A stretch of 64,000 nucleotides of DNA, taken from assembly GCA_006738865.1 (NCBI GenBank), contig AP019701.1, forward strand, positions 1,236,001 through 1,300,000, in the 5' to 3' direction. The position numbers were made by a program, and so were the translations under genes. Shown one piece after another: positions 47,940 through 56,358 of the stretch (position 1 is the stretch's first letter; the number at the start of each line of letters is the position of its first letter). The notes under the pieces were generated by a model. That model worked only from the letters and a program-made list of their open reading frames with translations. It was not told the origin of the DNA and searched no databases. Source of the stretch: Allostella sp. ATCC 35155 (GTDB taxonomy: Bacteria; Pseudomonadota; Alphaproteobacteria; ATCC43930; Allostellaceae).

Positions 47940-48848
47940 ATGGCCACCGCAGCGCAACCCGCCGTCGCGTCCGACGCCGCCGTTCCCGGCGTGCGCCGGC
48001 TCCATCCCATCCTGGCCTTCATCCGCTACCAGCCCCTGGGCGCGGCCGGCCTCTTCGTGATCCTGGTGATGGGCGCGGCCGCGATCCTCGCCGACGTGAT
48101 CGCGCCCTACGATCCCGAGGCGATCGACTTCGTCGCCATGCTCACGGCGCCGTCCTGGGAGCATCCCTTCGGCACCGACGCATTCGGGCGGGACATCCTG
48201 ACCCGCATCATCTATGGCGCCCGCACCGCGCTGACGATCGGCTTCGTCTCGTCCTTCACCGGCTGCTCGCTGGGTGCGGTCATCGGCGTCACCTCGGCCT
48301 ATTTCGGCGGCCGGGTCGACCTCGCCATCCAGCGCTTCATCGACGTGCTGTTGTCCTATCCCATCATCGTGCTGGCGCTGGTCGTGGTCGCCGTCCTCGG
48401 CCACCGCCCCATCGGCGGCATCGACGTCAACCTGATCGCCGCCATCGCCATCCCGATCGTGCCCCGCGTCGCGCGCGTCGTCCGCTCCTCGGCACTGGCG
48501 ATCCGCGAGATGCCCTATGTCGACGCCGCCCGCGCCGGCGGCTACTCCGACAGGCACATCATATTCCGGCACATGCTGCCGAACGTGCTGGCGCCCTACC
48601 TCATCATGCTGACGGCCTATGTGGCGCAGGCGATCCTGCTCGAAGCCTCGCTGTCCTTCCTCGGCCTCGGCGTGTCGGAGCCCAAGCCCGCCTGGGGACT
48701 GATGCTGTCCGGCGATTCCGCGAACTTCTACCAGGAGGCGCCGTGGATGATCCTCTTCCCCGGCGCGGCCATCTCGCTTGCCGTCTTTTCCTTCAACCTC
48801 TTCGGCGATTCGCTCCGCGACTGGCTGGACCCCAAGTTCAAGACCTGA
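47940..48848 (+). CDS. ABC importer permease, DppC type
   Basis: The 302-residue protein begins 13 bases after the DppB-type stop. It has an N-terminal helix (about 38-60), HPFGTDAFGRDILTRIIYGA (OppC family signature) and the coupling loop YVDAARAGGYSDRHIIFRHM. The C-terminal FLGLGVSEPKPAWGLML is also characteristic. It is the partner permease in the importer operon and is followed by the binding-protein gene. Confidence 0.95.
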   Translation: MATAAQPAVASDAAVPGVRRLHPILAFIRYQPLGAAGLFVILVMGAAAILADVIAPYDPEAIDFVAMLTAPSWEHPFGTDAFGRDILTRIIYGARTALTIGFVSSFTGCSLGAVIGVTSAYFGGRVDLAIQRFIDVLLSYPIIVLALVVVAVLGHRPIGGIDVNLIAAIAIPIVPRVARVVRSSALAIREMPYVDAARAGGYSDRHIIFRHMLPNVLAPYLIMLTAYVAQAILLEASLSFLGLGVSEPKPAWGLMLSGDSANFYQEAPWMILFPGAAISLAVFSFNLFGDSLRDWLDPKFKT

Positions 48849-48889
48849 GCCCGCTTCCGCAAAGAAAACCCCCCGGGAGGATACGGAAT

Positions 48890-50467
48890 ATGAAAGCGCT
48901 CACATCAACCATAGCCGCGGCGATCCTGGCGACGCTGCCGCTCGCCGCGGTGGCCGAGACGCCGCAGCGTGGCGGCACGCTCAGCTGGGCGATCATTGCC
49001 GAGCCGCCGACCTACGACTGCCACGCGACGGGCACCTTCGCGGTCATGCAGCGCGTGGCCCCGCACTATTCGACGCTGATGAAGTTCGAGCCCGGCAACT
49101 ATCCCAACATCGTCGGCGACCTCGCCGCGAGCTGGGACGTCTCGCCCGACAGCCTGACCTACACCTTCAAGTTGCACCCGAACGTCAAGTTCCATGACGG
49201 CACGGTGCTGACCTCGGCGGACCTCAAGGCGACCTACGACCGGATCATCAACCCGCCGGACGGCATCGTCTCCAATCGCCAGGCCTCCTTCACGAAGGTC
49301 GCCTCGGTCGAGGCGCCCGATCCGCTGACCGTCGTCTTCAAGATGAAGGAAGTCGACGCGTCGATGATGACGAACTTCGCGTCGCCCTGGAACTGCGTCT
49401 ACAGCGCCGCGCGGCTGAAGCAGGATCCGAACTTCCCGGCCAAGAACATCATGGGCACCGGGCCCTTCAAGTTCGTCGAGCACGTCGCCGGCTCCCACTG
49501 GACCGGCGAGCGCTTCGCCGACTATTTCCGCAAGGGCCGGCCCTATCTCGACGGCTTCCGCTCGGTCACCATGACTTCGGCCGCGCGGGTCAATGCGCTG
49601 GCCGGCGGACAGATCGACGCCGAGTTCCGCGGTTTCTCGCCGACCGAGCGCGACCGGATCGTGCGGGCGCTGGGCAAGGACGCCAACGTGCTGCAGGAGA
49701 GCTGGCTCCTGCACATGATCATCACCTTCAACACCGAGCGGAAGCCCTTCGACGATCCGCGCGTCCGCAAGGCGCTGTCGCTGGCGCTCGACCGCTGGGG
49801 CGGTTCGACCTCGCTCAGCAAGATCTCGCTGCTGGGCGCGCCGGGCGGCCTGGTGCGGCCGGGCAGCGAGTGGTCGGCCAGCCCGAAGGACATGGAGAAG
49901 TGGCCGGGCTACGGCCGCGACATGGCGGCCAACCGGGCGGAAGCCAAGCGCCTGCTGAAGGAGGCGGGGCAGGAGAACCTGACCCTCACCCTGATGGACC
50001 GCAACATTGCGCCCTACGTCACGGCCGGCATCTTCGCCATCGACCAGTGGCGCCAGATCGGGGTCAAGGTCGAGCACAAGCAGGTCGAGCTGGCCAGCTG
50101 GTACGCGCTGCAGAACAGCGGTGACTTCGAGGTCTTCGTCGACTCCTTCACCCAGTTCAGCGACGACCCGTCGAACGTCCTCTACAAGTACGCCTCCCAC
50201 GACCGCTCGCCGGTCGCGGTGCACCGGGCCATCGACCGCGAACTCGACCAGCTCTTCGCCGAGCAGGCGCGGACCGCCGACAAGGCCAAGCGGCTCGAGC
50301 TGATCCGCAAGTTCGAGAACCGGGCGATGGAGCAGGCCTACTCGGTGCCCCTGCTGTGGTGGCAGCGCATCGTGGTCATGAACGACCGGGTCAAGGGCTG
50401 GACCATGTCGCCCACGCACATGATCTACCAGGATCTGGGCGACGTCTGGCTGGCCGGCAGCCGGTAA
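48890..50467 (+). CDS. ABC importer substrate-binding protein, family 5 (first copy)
   Basis: The ATG at 48890 is preceded by CGGGAGG. The 525-residue precursor has a Sec signal peptide (residues 1-23, ending AVAE). It has the SBP_bac_5 fold with YTFKLHPNVKFHDGTVLTSA, NIMGTGPFKFVEHVAGSHW and RKALSLALDRWGG. It resembles the second receptor at 57577 throughout (TYDCHATGTF versus TLDCHAASSF). It is the last gene of the importer operon, and a strong hairpin follows. Confidence 0.94.
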   Translation: MKALTSTIAAAILATLPLAAVAETPQRGGTLSWAIIAEPPTYDCHATGTFAVMQRVAPHYSTLMKFEPGNYPNIVGDLAASWDVSPDSLTYTFKLHPNVKFHDGTVLTSADLKATYDRIINPPDGIVSNRQASFTKVASVEAPDPLTVVFKMKEVDASMMTNFASPWNCVYSAARLKQDPNFPAKNIMGTGPFKFVEHVAGSHWTGERFADYFRKGRPYLDGFRSVTMTSAARVNALAGGQIDAEFRGFSPTERDRIVRALGKDANVLQESWLLHMIITFNTERKPFDDPRVRKALSLALDRWGGSTSLSKISLLGAPGGLVRPGSEWSASPKDMEKWPGYGRDMAANRAEAKRLLKEAGQENLTLTLMDRNIAPYVTAGIFAIDQWRQIGVKVEHKQVELASWYALQNSGDFEVFVDSFTQFSDDPSNVLYKYASHDRSPVAVHRAIDRELDQLFAEQARTADKAKRLELIRKFENRAMEQAYSVPLLWWQRIVVMNDRVKGWTMSPTHMIYQDLGDVWLAGSR

Positions 50468-50474
50468 GGGCCCG

Positions 50475-50508
50475 GGCGGCCGGCGGTGCTCAGGCGCCGC
50501 CGGCCGCC
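50475..50508. terminator. Perfect 12-bp stem hairpin between convergent genes
   Basis: GGCGGCCGGCGG at 50475-50486 pairs perfectly with CCGCCGGCCGCC at 50497-50508 around a 10-base loop. It starts seven bases after the binding-protein stop and overlaps the end of gntR, so it could terminate both transcripts. There is no U-tract. Confidence 0.6.
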
Positions 50509-51224
50509 GGCCGCCGTCCCGGCTCCGCCCCGTCCGCGATCCCGCCGGCAAGTCCGCCATGCGCATGCAGATCGTTCCAGCCGCTCCGGATGTGGTCGAC
50601 CATGGCCTCGACCGCGCCCTCGCGGTCGCCGGCCTCGATCCGGTCGAGGAAGCGCTCGTGCTCGTCGATGTGCCGCGTCCGCTTGCCCCCCAGCTCCTGG
50701 TAGATGAAGGGGTACTTGGCCCAGAGGACGCGCACGAACTTCAGCGTCTGCGGCCGGTCCGCCAGTTCGTAGAGCCGGAAATGGAAGCGGAAGTTGGCGG
50801 TCCGTGTCGCCAGCCGGTCGCGCCCGCGGCTGAGTTCGGAGACGACCTGCTGGAACCCGCGCAGCTCGGCGACATGCGCCGGCGTCACGTTCGGCAGGGC
50901 GAAGGCGGTGAGGTCGCGCTCCAGCATGAGGCGCAGGTCGAAGACCTCCTGCGTCTCGGCCGGATCGAAGCGGGGCACCAGCAGTCCGCGGTGCGACAGC
51001 CCGGTGATGTAGCCTTCGGCCTCCAGGATGTGCAGCGCCTCGCGGACCGGGGTGATCGAGACTCCGAGTTCTTCGGCGATCTCCGACTGCTTCAGCTTGG
51101 TGCCGCGACCATAGACGCCGGAGATCACCCGCTCGCGCAGGATGTCGGCGACCTGATCCTGCTTGGTCCGGAACGTCATGATCCGCTCGGTTCGTTCGTT
51201 CAGCGTCCGCATCTTCGTGTCCAT
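50490..51224 (-). CDS. GntR family transcriptional regulator (FCD/FadR type)
   Basis: I start at MDTKMRTLNERTERIM (ATG at 51224, 244 residues); ATG at 51179 and a longer start at 51299 are possible. The winged-helix domain (about 18-85) has LRERVISGVYGRGTKLKQSE and LGVSITPVREALHILEAEG. The C-terminal FCD helical domain (about 95-225) contains His-bearing helices (HFRLYELADR, DEHERFLDRI) that usually bind a metal and a carboxylate ligand. It is divergent from the CoA-transferase operon and near the importer, so it likely senses the pathway substrate and represses both. Confidence 0.9.
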   Translation of the reverse strand: MDTKMRTLNERTERIMTFRTKQDQVADILRERVISGVYGRGTKLKQSEIAEELGVSITPVREALHILEAEGYITGLSHRGLLVPRFDPAETQEVFDLRLMLERDLTAFALPNVTPAHVAELRGFQQVVSELSRGRDRLATRTANFRFHFRLYELADRPQTLKFVRVLWAKYPFIYQELGGKRTRHIDEHERFLDRIEAGDREGAVEAMVDHIRSGWNDLHAHGGLAGGIADGAEPGRRPAAGGA

Positions 51225-51302
51225 CCTAGCGGATTTTCGCCTCGCGGCTGCCATTTCGCGGTGCTGCGCCGGCGGCGGGAATCTCCTTGGTGTCGCCACA
51301 TA

Positions 51303-51319
51303 CAGAATATATTTTATAC
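51303..51319. promoter_or_regulatory. Candidate GntR operator in the gntR/CoA-transferase promoter gap
   Basis: CAGAATATATTTTATAC sits in a short AT-rich island within GC-rich DNA. The surrounding 20 bases form an imperfect palindrome (7 of 10 pairs). Its complement matches 44874-44890 at 14 of 17 bases. The location between the divergent regulator and CoA-transferase genes is where an autoregulatory operator is expected. Confidence 0.5.
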
Positions 51320-51391
51320 CTACAATGTCGAGCGGTGGTGCTGCGATGCGGTCGCGGCCGTCGCACCGCAGCAGAACAGGAAAGACCGGTG

Positions 51392-52525
51392 ATGGAAGCG
51401 TTTCGTCCCTACACGGGCATCCGGGTGCTCGACCTGACCTACAATCTCGGGCGCTACGCGACGCGGCTGTTCGGTGATCTCGGGGCCGAGGTGGTGCGGG
51501 TCGAGCCGCCCGAGGGTCTGCCGGACCGTCGGCGGGCCGAGCAGCCGGGCCGCAACAGCCCGGACTACGGCTTCAGCTTCTTCAACGCGAGCAAGCGCAG
51601 CGTCGTGCTCGACCTCGCCGCCGCGGCCGGCCGGGAAACCTTCGCGACCATGGCCCGCGACGCGCATATCGTCTTCCTGGAGCGCGGGGCGCCGCTCGCC
51701 GACGAGATCGCCTGGGTGCGCGAGCAGGCGCCACAGGCCGTCGTCACCATCGTCTCGCCCTACGGGCTGGGCGGACCCTGGGAAGGGGCGGCCGCGAGCG
51801 ACCTCGTGCTGCAGGCCGCGGGCGGTATCGCCTGGATGACCGGCCGCGACGGCGAGCCGCCGCTGCGCCTGCCGGTCGACCAGTCGGTGATGATCACCTC
51901 GGTCTATGCCGCGGTCGCCACCGCCATGTGCCTGTTCGACGCGGAGACCGGCGGCACGGGCCATGTCGTGGACGTCTCGGCGCAGGAATGCATCGCCCAC
52001 TCGCTGCAGAACGCGCTCCAGGTCTGGGATCTGGAGCAGCGCGTCTCGCACCGCGCGGGCGAGGGCACGCGCGACGCCAGCGAGGACATCTATGCCTGCA
52101 AGGACGGCAAGGTCTTCCTCGCTTCGCCGCCGACGCTCGGCATCTCCTGGAAGCAGCTTCTGGCCTGGATGGGCGAGACCAGCCATCCCTCGCTGGAGGA
52201 GTTCGGCAAGGAACGCTGGCTCGACCGCCGCTGGCGACAGACGGCGGAGGCCAAGGCGCTGTTCCGGCCGCTGTTCGAGGCGTTCATCGGCCAGTACACG
52301 CGCGACGAGCTGCTGGCCGAGGCGCTGAAGCGCAAGGTCGTGATGGCGCCGGTCGCGCGCATCACCGACGTCCTCGGCGACCGCCAGCTCGCCTACCGCA
52401 AGTATTTCATCCAGATGGACGATCCGCGGTTCGAGCGCCCGGTGCAGTTCCCGGGCGCCCCCTACAAGATGTCCGAGCCGGTCTGGGCGACTTCGCCCGC
52501 GCCTGCGCTCGGCGACCGCGGCTAG
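51392..52525 (+). CDS. CaiB/BaiF family CoA-transferase (first)
   Basis: The ATG at 51392 gives 377 residues. The N-terminal Rossmann block is IRVLDLTYNLGRYATRLFGD and LGAEVVRVEPPEG. The catalytic aspartate is Asp163 (RLPVDQSVMITSVYAA), and GHVVDVSAQECI follows. Family III enzymes move CoA between acyl groups, or activate an acid with a donor acyl-CoA, via an aspartyl-CoA anhydride. It is the first gene of the CoA operon, divergent from gntR, and precedes a second CoA-transferase by 23 bases. Confidence 0.92.
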   Translation: MEAFRPYTGIRVLDLTYNLGRYATRLFGDLGAEVVRVEPPEGLPDRRRAEQPGRNSPDYGFSFFNASKRSVVLDLAAAAGRETFATMARDAHIVFLERGAPLADEIAWVREQAPQAVVTIVSPYGLGGPWEGAAASDLVLQAAGGIAWMTGRDGEPPLRLPVDQSVMITSVYAAVATAMCLFDAETGGTGHVVDVSAQECIAHSLQNALQVWDLEQRVSHRAGEGTRDASEDIYACKDGKVFLASPPTLGISWKQLLAWMGETSHPSLEEFGKERWLDRRWRQTAEAKALFRPLFEAFIGQYTRDELLAEALKRKVVMAPVARITDVLGDRQLAYRKYFIQMDDPRFERPVQFPGAPYKMSEPVWATSPAPALGDRG

Positions 52526-52548
52526 ACGAAAAAGGAAGGGGCAGGACC

Positions 52549-53766
52549 ATGCGACCCGATTTCCTTCGCGGCATCCGCTTCGCGGATTTCACCTGGGCCG
52601 GCGCCGGCCCGTTCGGCACCAAGGTCTTCGCCGATTTCGGCGCCGAGATCCTGAAGGTCGAGAGCATGACGCGGCCGGACCCGGTCCGCCGCGGCGTGCC
52701 TTACAAGGACGGCATCGCCGGCATCAACCGCAGCGGCTACTTCGCCTCGCGCAACACCGGCAAGAAGAGCGTCGCGATCAACCTCAAGGAGCCGGACGGC
52801 CTGGAGCTGGCGCGCGCGCTGGTCGCCCAGTCGGATGTCGTCAGCAACAATTTCGGGCCCGGTGCCATGGAGCGCCTCGGCCTCGGCTATGACGACCTGA
52901 AGAAGATCAAGCCGGACATCATCTATCTCGCCATGCCGATGTATGGCGAGGACGGGCCGTTCTCCTCGCTGCTCGGCGTCGGCATGACGATCAGCGCCGT
53001 CACCGGCCTCATGTGGATGACCGCCTACGGGCCGAACGACCCGGTCGGCCCGGGCACCCACTATCCCGACCACGCGGCCAATCCCTACCACGCCGCCTTC
53101 GCGGTGCTGGCCGCGCTGCGCTATCGCCGCCACACCGGGCGCGGCATGAAGATCGACCTCTCCCAGATCGAATCGACGGCCAACTTCGTCGGCCCGGCGC
53201 TGGTCGAGGCGGCGGCCTCGGGCCGCGAGCCGCCGCAGACGGGCAACCGCTCGCGCGAGCATGCGCCGCACAACGTCTTCCGCTGCCAGGGCGACGACGC
53301 CTGGGTCGCGATCGCGGTCGAGGGCGACGCCGAGTGGCTGGCCCTGGCCGGCGCCATGGGCCGGCAGGATCTCGCGGGCCGAGCCGACCTGCGCAGCGCC
53401 GCCGGGCGACTGGCGGCGGTGGCGGAGCTGGAGGCGGCGGTCGGCGCCTGGACGGCCGAGCGCAACCCGGTCGAGGTTGCCGGCCTCCTGCAGCAGGCCG
53501 GCGTGGCGGCCGCCCGCGTCGCCTCCTCGCGCGACCTCATCGAGGAGGACCCGCAGCTTGCGGCGCGCGGCTACTGGCAGACGCTCGACCATCCCGAGAT
53601 CGGGCCGGCGCTCTTCACCTCGCCGCCCTACGCGATCGACGGCGAGCGGGTCGAGCTCAAGCGCCAGCCGCTCTTCGGCGAGCACACGCACGAGATTCTG
53701 ACCGGCGTCCTCGGCCTCAGCGAGGAGCGCGTCAAGGAACTGAACGATCGGGGTATCCTCGGATGA
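52549..53766 (+). CDS. CaiB/BaiF family CoA-transferase (second)
   Basis: The ATG at 52549 is preceded by AAGGAAGGGG and gives 405 residues. The fold is marked by RFADFTWAGAGPFGTKVFAD, FGAEILKVESMTRPDP and FRCQGDDAWVAIAVEGDAEW. The likely catalytic residue is Asp174 (HYPDHAANPYHAAF). It differs clearly from the first and third copies, so it may form a heteromer or act on a different acid. Its stop overlaps the next start (ATGA), giving tight coupling with the thiolase-fold gene. Confidence 0.92.
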   Translation: MRPDFLRGIRFADFTWAGAGPFGTKVFADFGAEILKVESMTRPDPVRRGVPYKDGIAGINRSGYFASRNTGKKSVAINLKEPDGLELARALVAQSDVVSNNFGPGAMERLGLGYDDLKKIKPDIIYLAMPMYGEDGPFSSLLGVGMTISAVTGLMWMTAYGPNDPVGPGTHYPDHAANPYHAAFAVLAALRYRRHTGRGMKIDLSQIESTANFVGPALVEAAASGREPPQTGNRSREHAPHNVFRCQGDDAWVAIAVEGDAEWLALAGAMGRQDLAGRADLRSAAGRLAAVAELEAAVGAWTAERNPVEVAGLLQQAGVAAARVASSRDLIEEDPQLAARGYWQTLDHPEIGPALFTSPPYAIDGERVELKRQPLFGEHTHEILTGVLGLSEERVKELNDRGILG

Positions 53767-54971
53767 CCAGCGCAGCAGCACCGAAACAGGCGGGGGCCGG
53801 ACGCCATCCCAACCCCCGCATCCGCCGCGCCGCGGCCGTCGTCGGGATCGGCCACACCGACTGGGTCGGCGACTGGAAGCGGACCCGCGCCGGCGAGAAG
53901 CCGACCGACTCCCTCGGCTACGGGATGGGGGCGTTCGTCAACGCGCTGGCCGATTCCGGCATCGAGCGGTCGATGATCGACGGCCTGATCGTCGGCCCGA
54001 CCACCGCCTATGAGCGGCTGGCCGAACTGCTCGGCATCAACCCGCGCTGGGGCGACCAGGCCGATGCGGTCCTTTCGGTCCTGCAGGCGGTGCAGGCGAT
54101 CGAGAGCGGCTTCGCCGACGTCGTGGCGCTGGTCTACGGCAACGACCAGCGCTCGGTCGGCACGCAGTATGGCGGGCCCGACGCGATGGGCGGCAACGCC
54201 TTCCTCTCCTACGTCTATCACGCACCCTGGGGCCTGACCTCGCAGGGTGCGCTCTATGCGCTGACCCTGCAGGCCTACAAGCACGCGCACGGCTTCACCG
54301 AGCGCGAGCTCGGCGAGGTGGCGGTGGCGCAGCGCGCCTGGTCGTCGATGAACCCCAACGCGATCATGCGCGAGCGCATCACGGTCGACGACTACATGGC
54401 GTCGCGCTACGTCTGCGAGCCGCTGCACCTCTTCGACTATTGCCTCATCAACGACGGCGGCGTCGCGCTGATCATCGCCGAGGCGTCGATCGCCAAGCGC
54501 ATCGGCAAGAAGCCGCCCGTCTATATCGAGGCGGCCGGGCGGTCGGACCTCAACCACGGCGCGACCAGCCTGGAGCCGCGCCTGACGGACTTCTACCTGC
54601 CCGCGCAGCAGGCGGTCGCCCAGCAGGTCTTCGACCTCGCCGGCATGGGCCCGAAGGACATGGACGTCTTCCAGGTCTATGACAGCTTCTCGGTCCATGT
54701 GCCGCTGGCGCTCGAAGGCTACGGCTATTGCGCGGTCGGCGAGGCCGGCAAGTTCCTGCGCGAATCCGGGGTCGGGCCGGGCGGCAAGCTGCCCACCAAC
54801 ACCTCGGGCGGTCATCTCTCCGAGACCTACATGCAGGGCTGGGCGCACCAGATCGAATGCGTGCGCCAGGTCCGCGGCGAGTGCGGCGAGCGCCAGGTCG
54901 AGAACTGCCGCAACGTCCACTACTCCTCGGACGTCGCCGGCAAGGCCGTCTCGATCGTCTACAGCCGCTAG
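53763..54971 (+). CDS. Thiolase-fold protein lacking the nucleophilic cysteine (Ltp2/SCP-x-like)
   Basis: The 402-residue protein has thiolase-fold landmarks: AAAVVGIGHTDWVG, VQAIESGFADVVALVYGND, FQVYDSFSVHVPLALE and NTSGGHLSETYMQG (His site). No cysteine occurs before about residue 160, so the usual nucleophile of thiolases is absent. The C-terminal Cys-Gly motif is replaced by VHYSSDVAGKAV. Proteins of this kind, paired with a DUF35 partner, include steroid side-chain aldolases (Ltp2) and acyl-CoA thiolase partners (BbsAB). The DUF35 gene follows after 11 bases. A retro-aldol or Claisen cleavage role is inferred. Confidence 0.85.
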   Translation: MTSAAAPKQAGAGRHPNPRIRRAAAVVGIGHTDWVGDWKRTRAGEKPTDSLGYGMGAFVNALADSGIERSMIDGLIVGPTTAYERLAELLGINPRWGDQADAVLSVLQAVQAIESGFADVVALVYGNDQRSVGTQYGGPDAMGGNAFLSYVYHAPWGLTSQGALYALTLQAYKHAHGFTERELGEVAVAQRAWSSMNPNAIMRERITVDDYMASRYVCEPLHLFDYCLINDGGVALIIAEASIAKRIGKKPPVYIEAAGRSDLNHGATSLEPRLTDFYLPAQQAVAQQVFDLAGMGPKDMDVFQVYDSFSVHVPLALEGYGYCAVGEAGKFLRESGVGPGGKLPTNTSGGHLSETYMQGWAHQIECVRQVRGECGERQVENCRNVHYSSDVAGKAVSIVYSR

Positions 54972-54982
54972 GGGGGCCAGCG

Positions 54983-55393
54983 ATGAACGCCGCCGATATC
55001 CGCACGCCCCGCCGCGTCATGGGGCTCTACGACAAGCCGATGTGGGAGAGCGTCGACCAGAAGGCGATGAAGCTGCAGCGCTGCACCCGCTGCGGCAGCT
55101 TCCAGTACCCGCCGGGGCCCGGCTGTCCGGCCTGTCTCTGCATGGAACTGGAGTGGGTTCCCGTCTCCGGCCGTGCGACGATCCTTTCCTGGGTCGTCTT
55201 TCACCGGCAATATCTGCCGGCCTACCCGGCACCCTACAATTCCATCGCGGTCCGTCTCGAAGAGGGGCCGATCATGATCAGCAACCTCGAAGGCGAGAAG
55301 CCGTCCGGCTCCTGGATCGGCGAACGGGTCCGGCTCGTCTATGTGACGATGCCGGACGGCGTCGTCCTGCCCCGGTTCGAGCTCGACCGCTAG
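54983..55393 (+). CDS. DUF35 Zn-ribbon/OB-fold protein, partner of the thiolase-fold protein
   Basis: The 136-residue protein has a four-cysteine rubredoxin-like Zn ribbon (CTRCGSFQYPPGPGCPAC, residues about 35-52). An OB-fold follows (GRATILSWVVFHRQYLPAYP, then PYNSIAVRLEEGPIMISNL). DUF35 proteins bind and stabilise thiolase-like enzymes and help hold the acyl-CoA. Adjacent location and order (thiolase-fold gene, then DUF35 gene) are the standard arrangement of these complexes. It is preceded by AGGGGGGCC. Confidence 0.9.
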   Translation: MNAADIRTPRRVMGLYDKPMWESVDQKAMKLQRCTRCGSFQYPPGPGCPACLCMELEWVPVSGRATILSWVVFHRQYLPAYPAPYNSIAVRLEEGPIMISNLEGEKPSGSWIGERVRLVYVTMPDGVVLPRFELDR

Positions 55394-55425
55394 CGTCGTT
55401 GCTGGCAGCGCAAGGAAGGTCATCC

Positions 55426-56358
55426 ATGTCGATCGCAGGTTCGGGCAACGCGGGCTTCACCGTGTGGCGCTCGATGATGTTCGTGCCCGTCAACGTCCGG
55501 AAGTACGTCGACAAGGCGCACGAGCGGGGCGCGGACGCCATCATCCTCGACCTCGAGGACAGCATCGCCCCCAACGACAAGGCCGCCGCGCGCGACATGG
55601 TGGCCGCTGCGGCGCCGCTGGTCTCGCGCAACGGCGCCGACGTCATCGTGCGCATCAATCGCCCGATCGAGCTTGCCATCCGCGACATCGAGACGGTCGT
55701 CTCCGCCGGCGTCGAGGCGCTGATGGTGCCCAAGCTGGACAGCGCCGGCCATGTCCGCCTGCTGGCCGAACTGGTCGACACCGTCGAGCGCGCCAAGGGC
55801 GTTCCCTTCGGCCAGACCAAGTTCATCGCCATGATCGAGACGGCGGCCGCCTTCCCGCGCATGTTCGAGATCGCGTCCGCCCATCCCCGCGTCGTCGCGC
55901 TGACGCTGGGCAGCGAGGATTTCGCGTCCTCGCTGTGCGCGGAGCCCGATGCGGAGATGTTGCTCTATCCCAAGCAGCAATGCGTCATCGCGGCCCGGGC
56001 GGCCGGCATCACGCCGGTCGGGACGATCGGCTCGGTCGCGAACTTCGCCGATGTCGAGGGCTACCGGAAGACGATCCGCCGCTCGGCCCGCTTCGGGTTC
56101 GAGGGCAGCGCCTGCATCCATCCCAGCACCGTGCCGCTGCTCAACGAGGGCTTCACCCCGGCGGCCGAGCAGGTCGACCGCGCCCACCGCATGGTCGCTG
56201 CCTACAAGGAGGCCTATGCCCAGGGCCGCGGCTCGGTCACCTTCGAGGGCAAGATGATCGACATTCCGATCGTCGAGCGCGCCGAGCGGCTGATCGATCG
56301 CGCAGAACGCCTTGCCGCCCGCGAAGCCCGGCGGCAGGCCATCCGGGAGGCCCGGTGA
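55426..56358 (+). CDS. CitE-like acyl-CoA lyase (HpcH/HpaI family), first copy
   Basis: The 310-residue protein has the CitE pattern: RSMMFVPVNVRKYVDKAHER, ADAIILDLEDSIAPNDKAAA, VRINRPIELAIRD, MVPKLDSAGHVRLLA, KFIAMIETAAAF and VVALTLGSEDFA. The Glu and Asp residues that hold Mg2+ are present. Relatives cleave citryl-CoA, malyl-CoA, citramalyl-CoA or methylmalyl-CoA. Its stop overlaps the third CoA-transferase start. The C-terminal 20 residues are basic (RLAAREARRQAIREAR). Confidence 0.93.
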   Translation: MSIAGSGNAGFTVWRSMMFVPVNVRKYVDKAHERGADAIILDLEDSIAPNDKAAARDMVAAAAPLVSRNGADVIVRINRPIELAIRDIETVVSAGVEALMVPKLDSAGHVRLLAELVDTVERAKGVPFGQTKFIAMIETAAAFPRMFEIASAHPRVVALTLGSEDFASSLCAEPDAEMLLYPKQQCVIAARAAGITPVGTIGSVANFADVEGYRKTIRRSARFGFEGSACIHPSTVPLLNEGFTPAAEQVDRAHRMVAAYKEAYAQGRGSVTFEGKMIDIPIVERAERLIDRAERLAAREARRQAIREAR

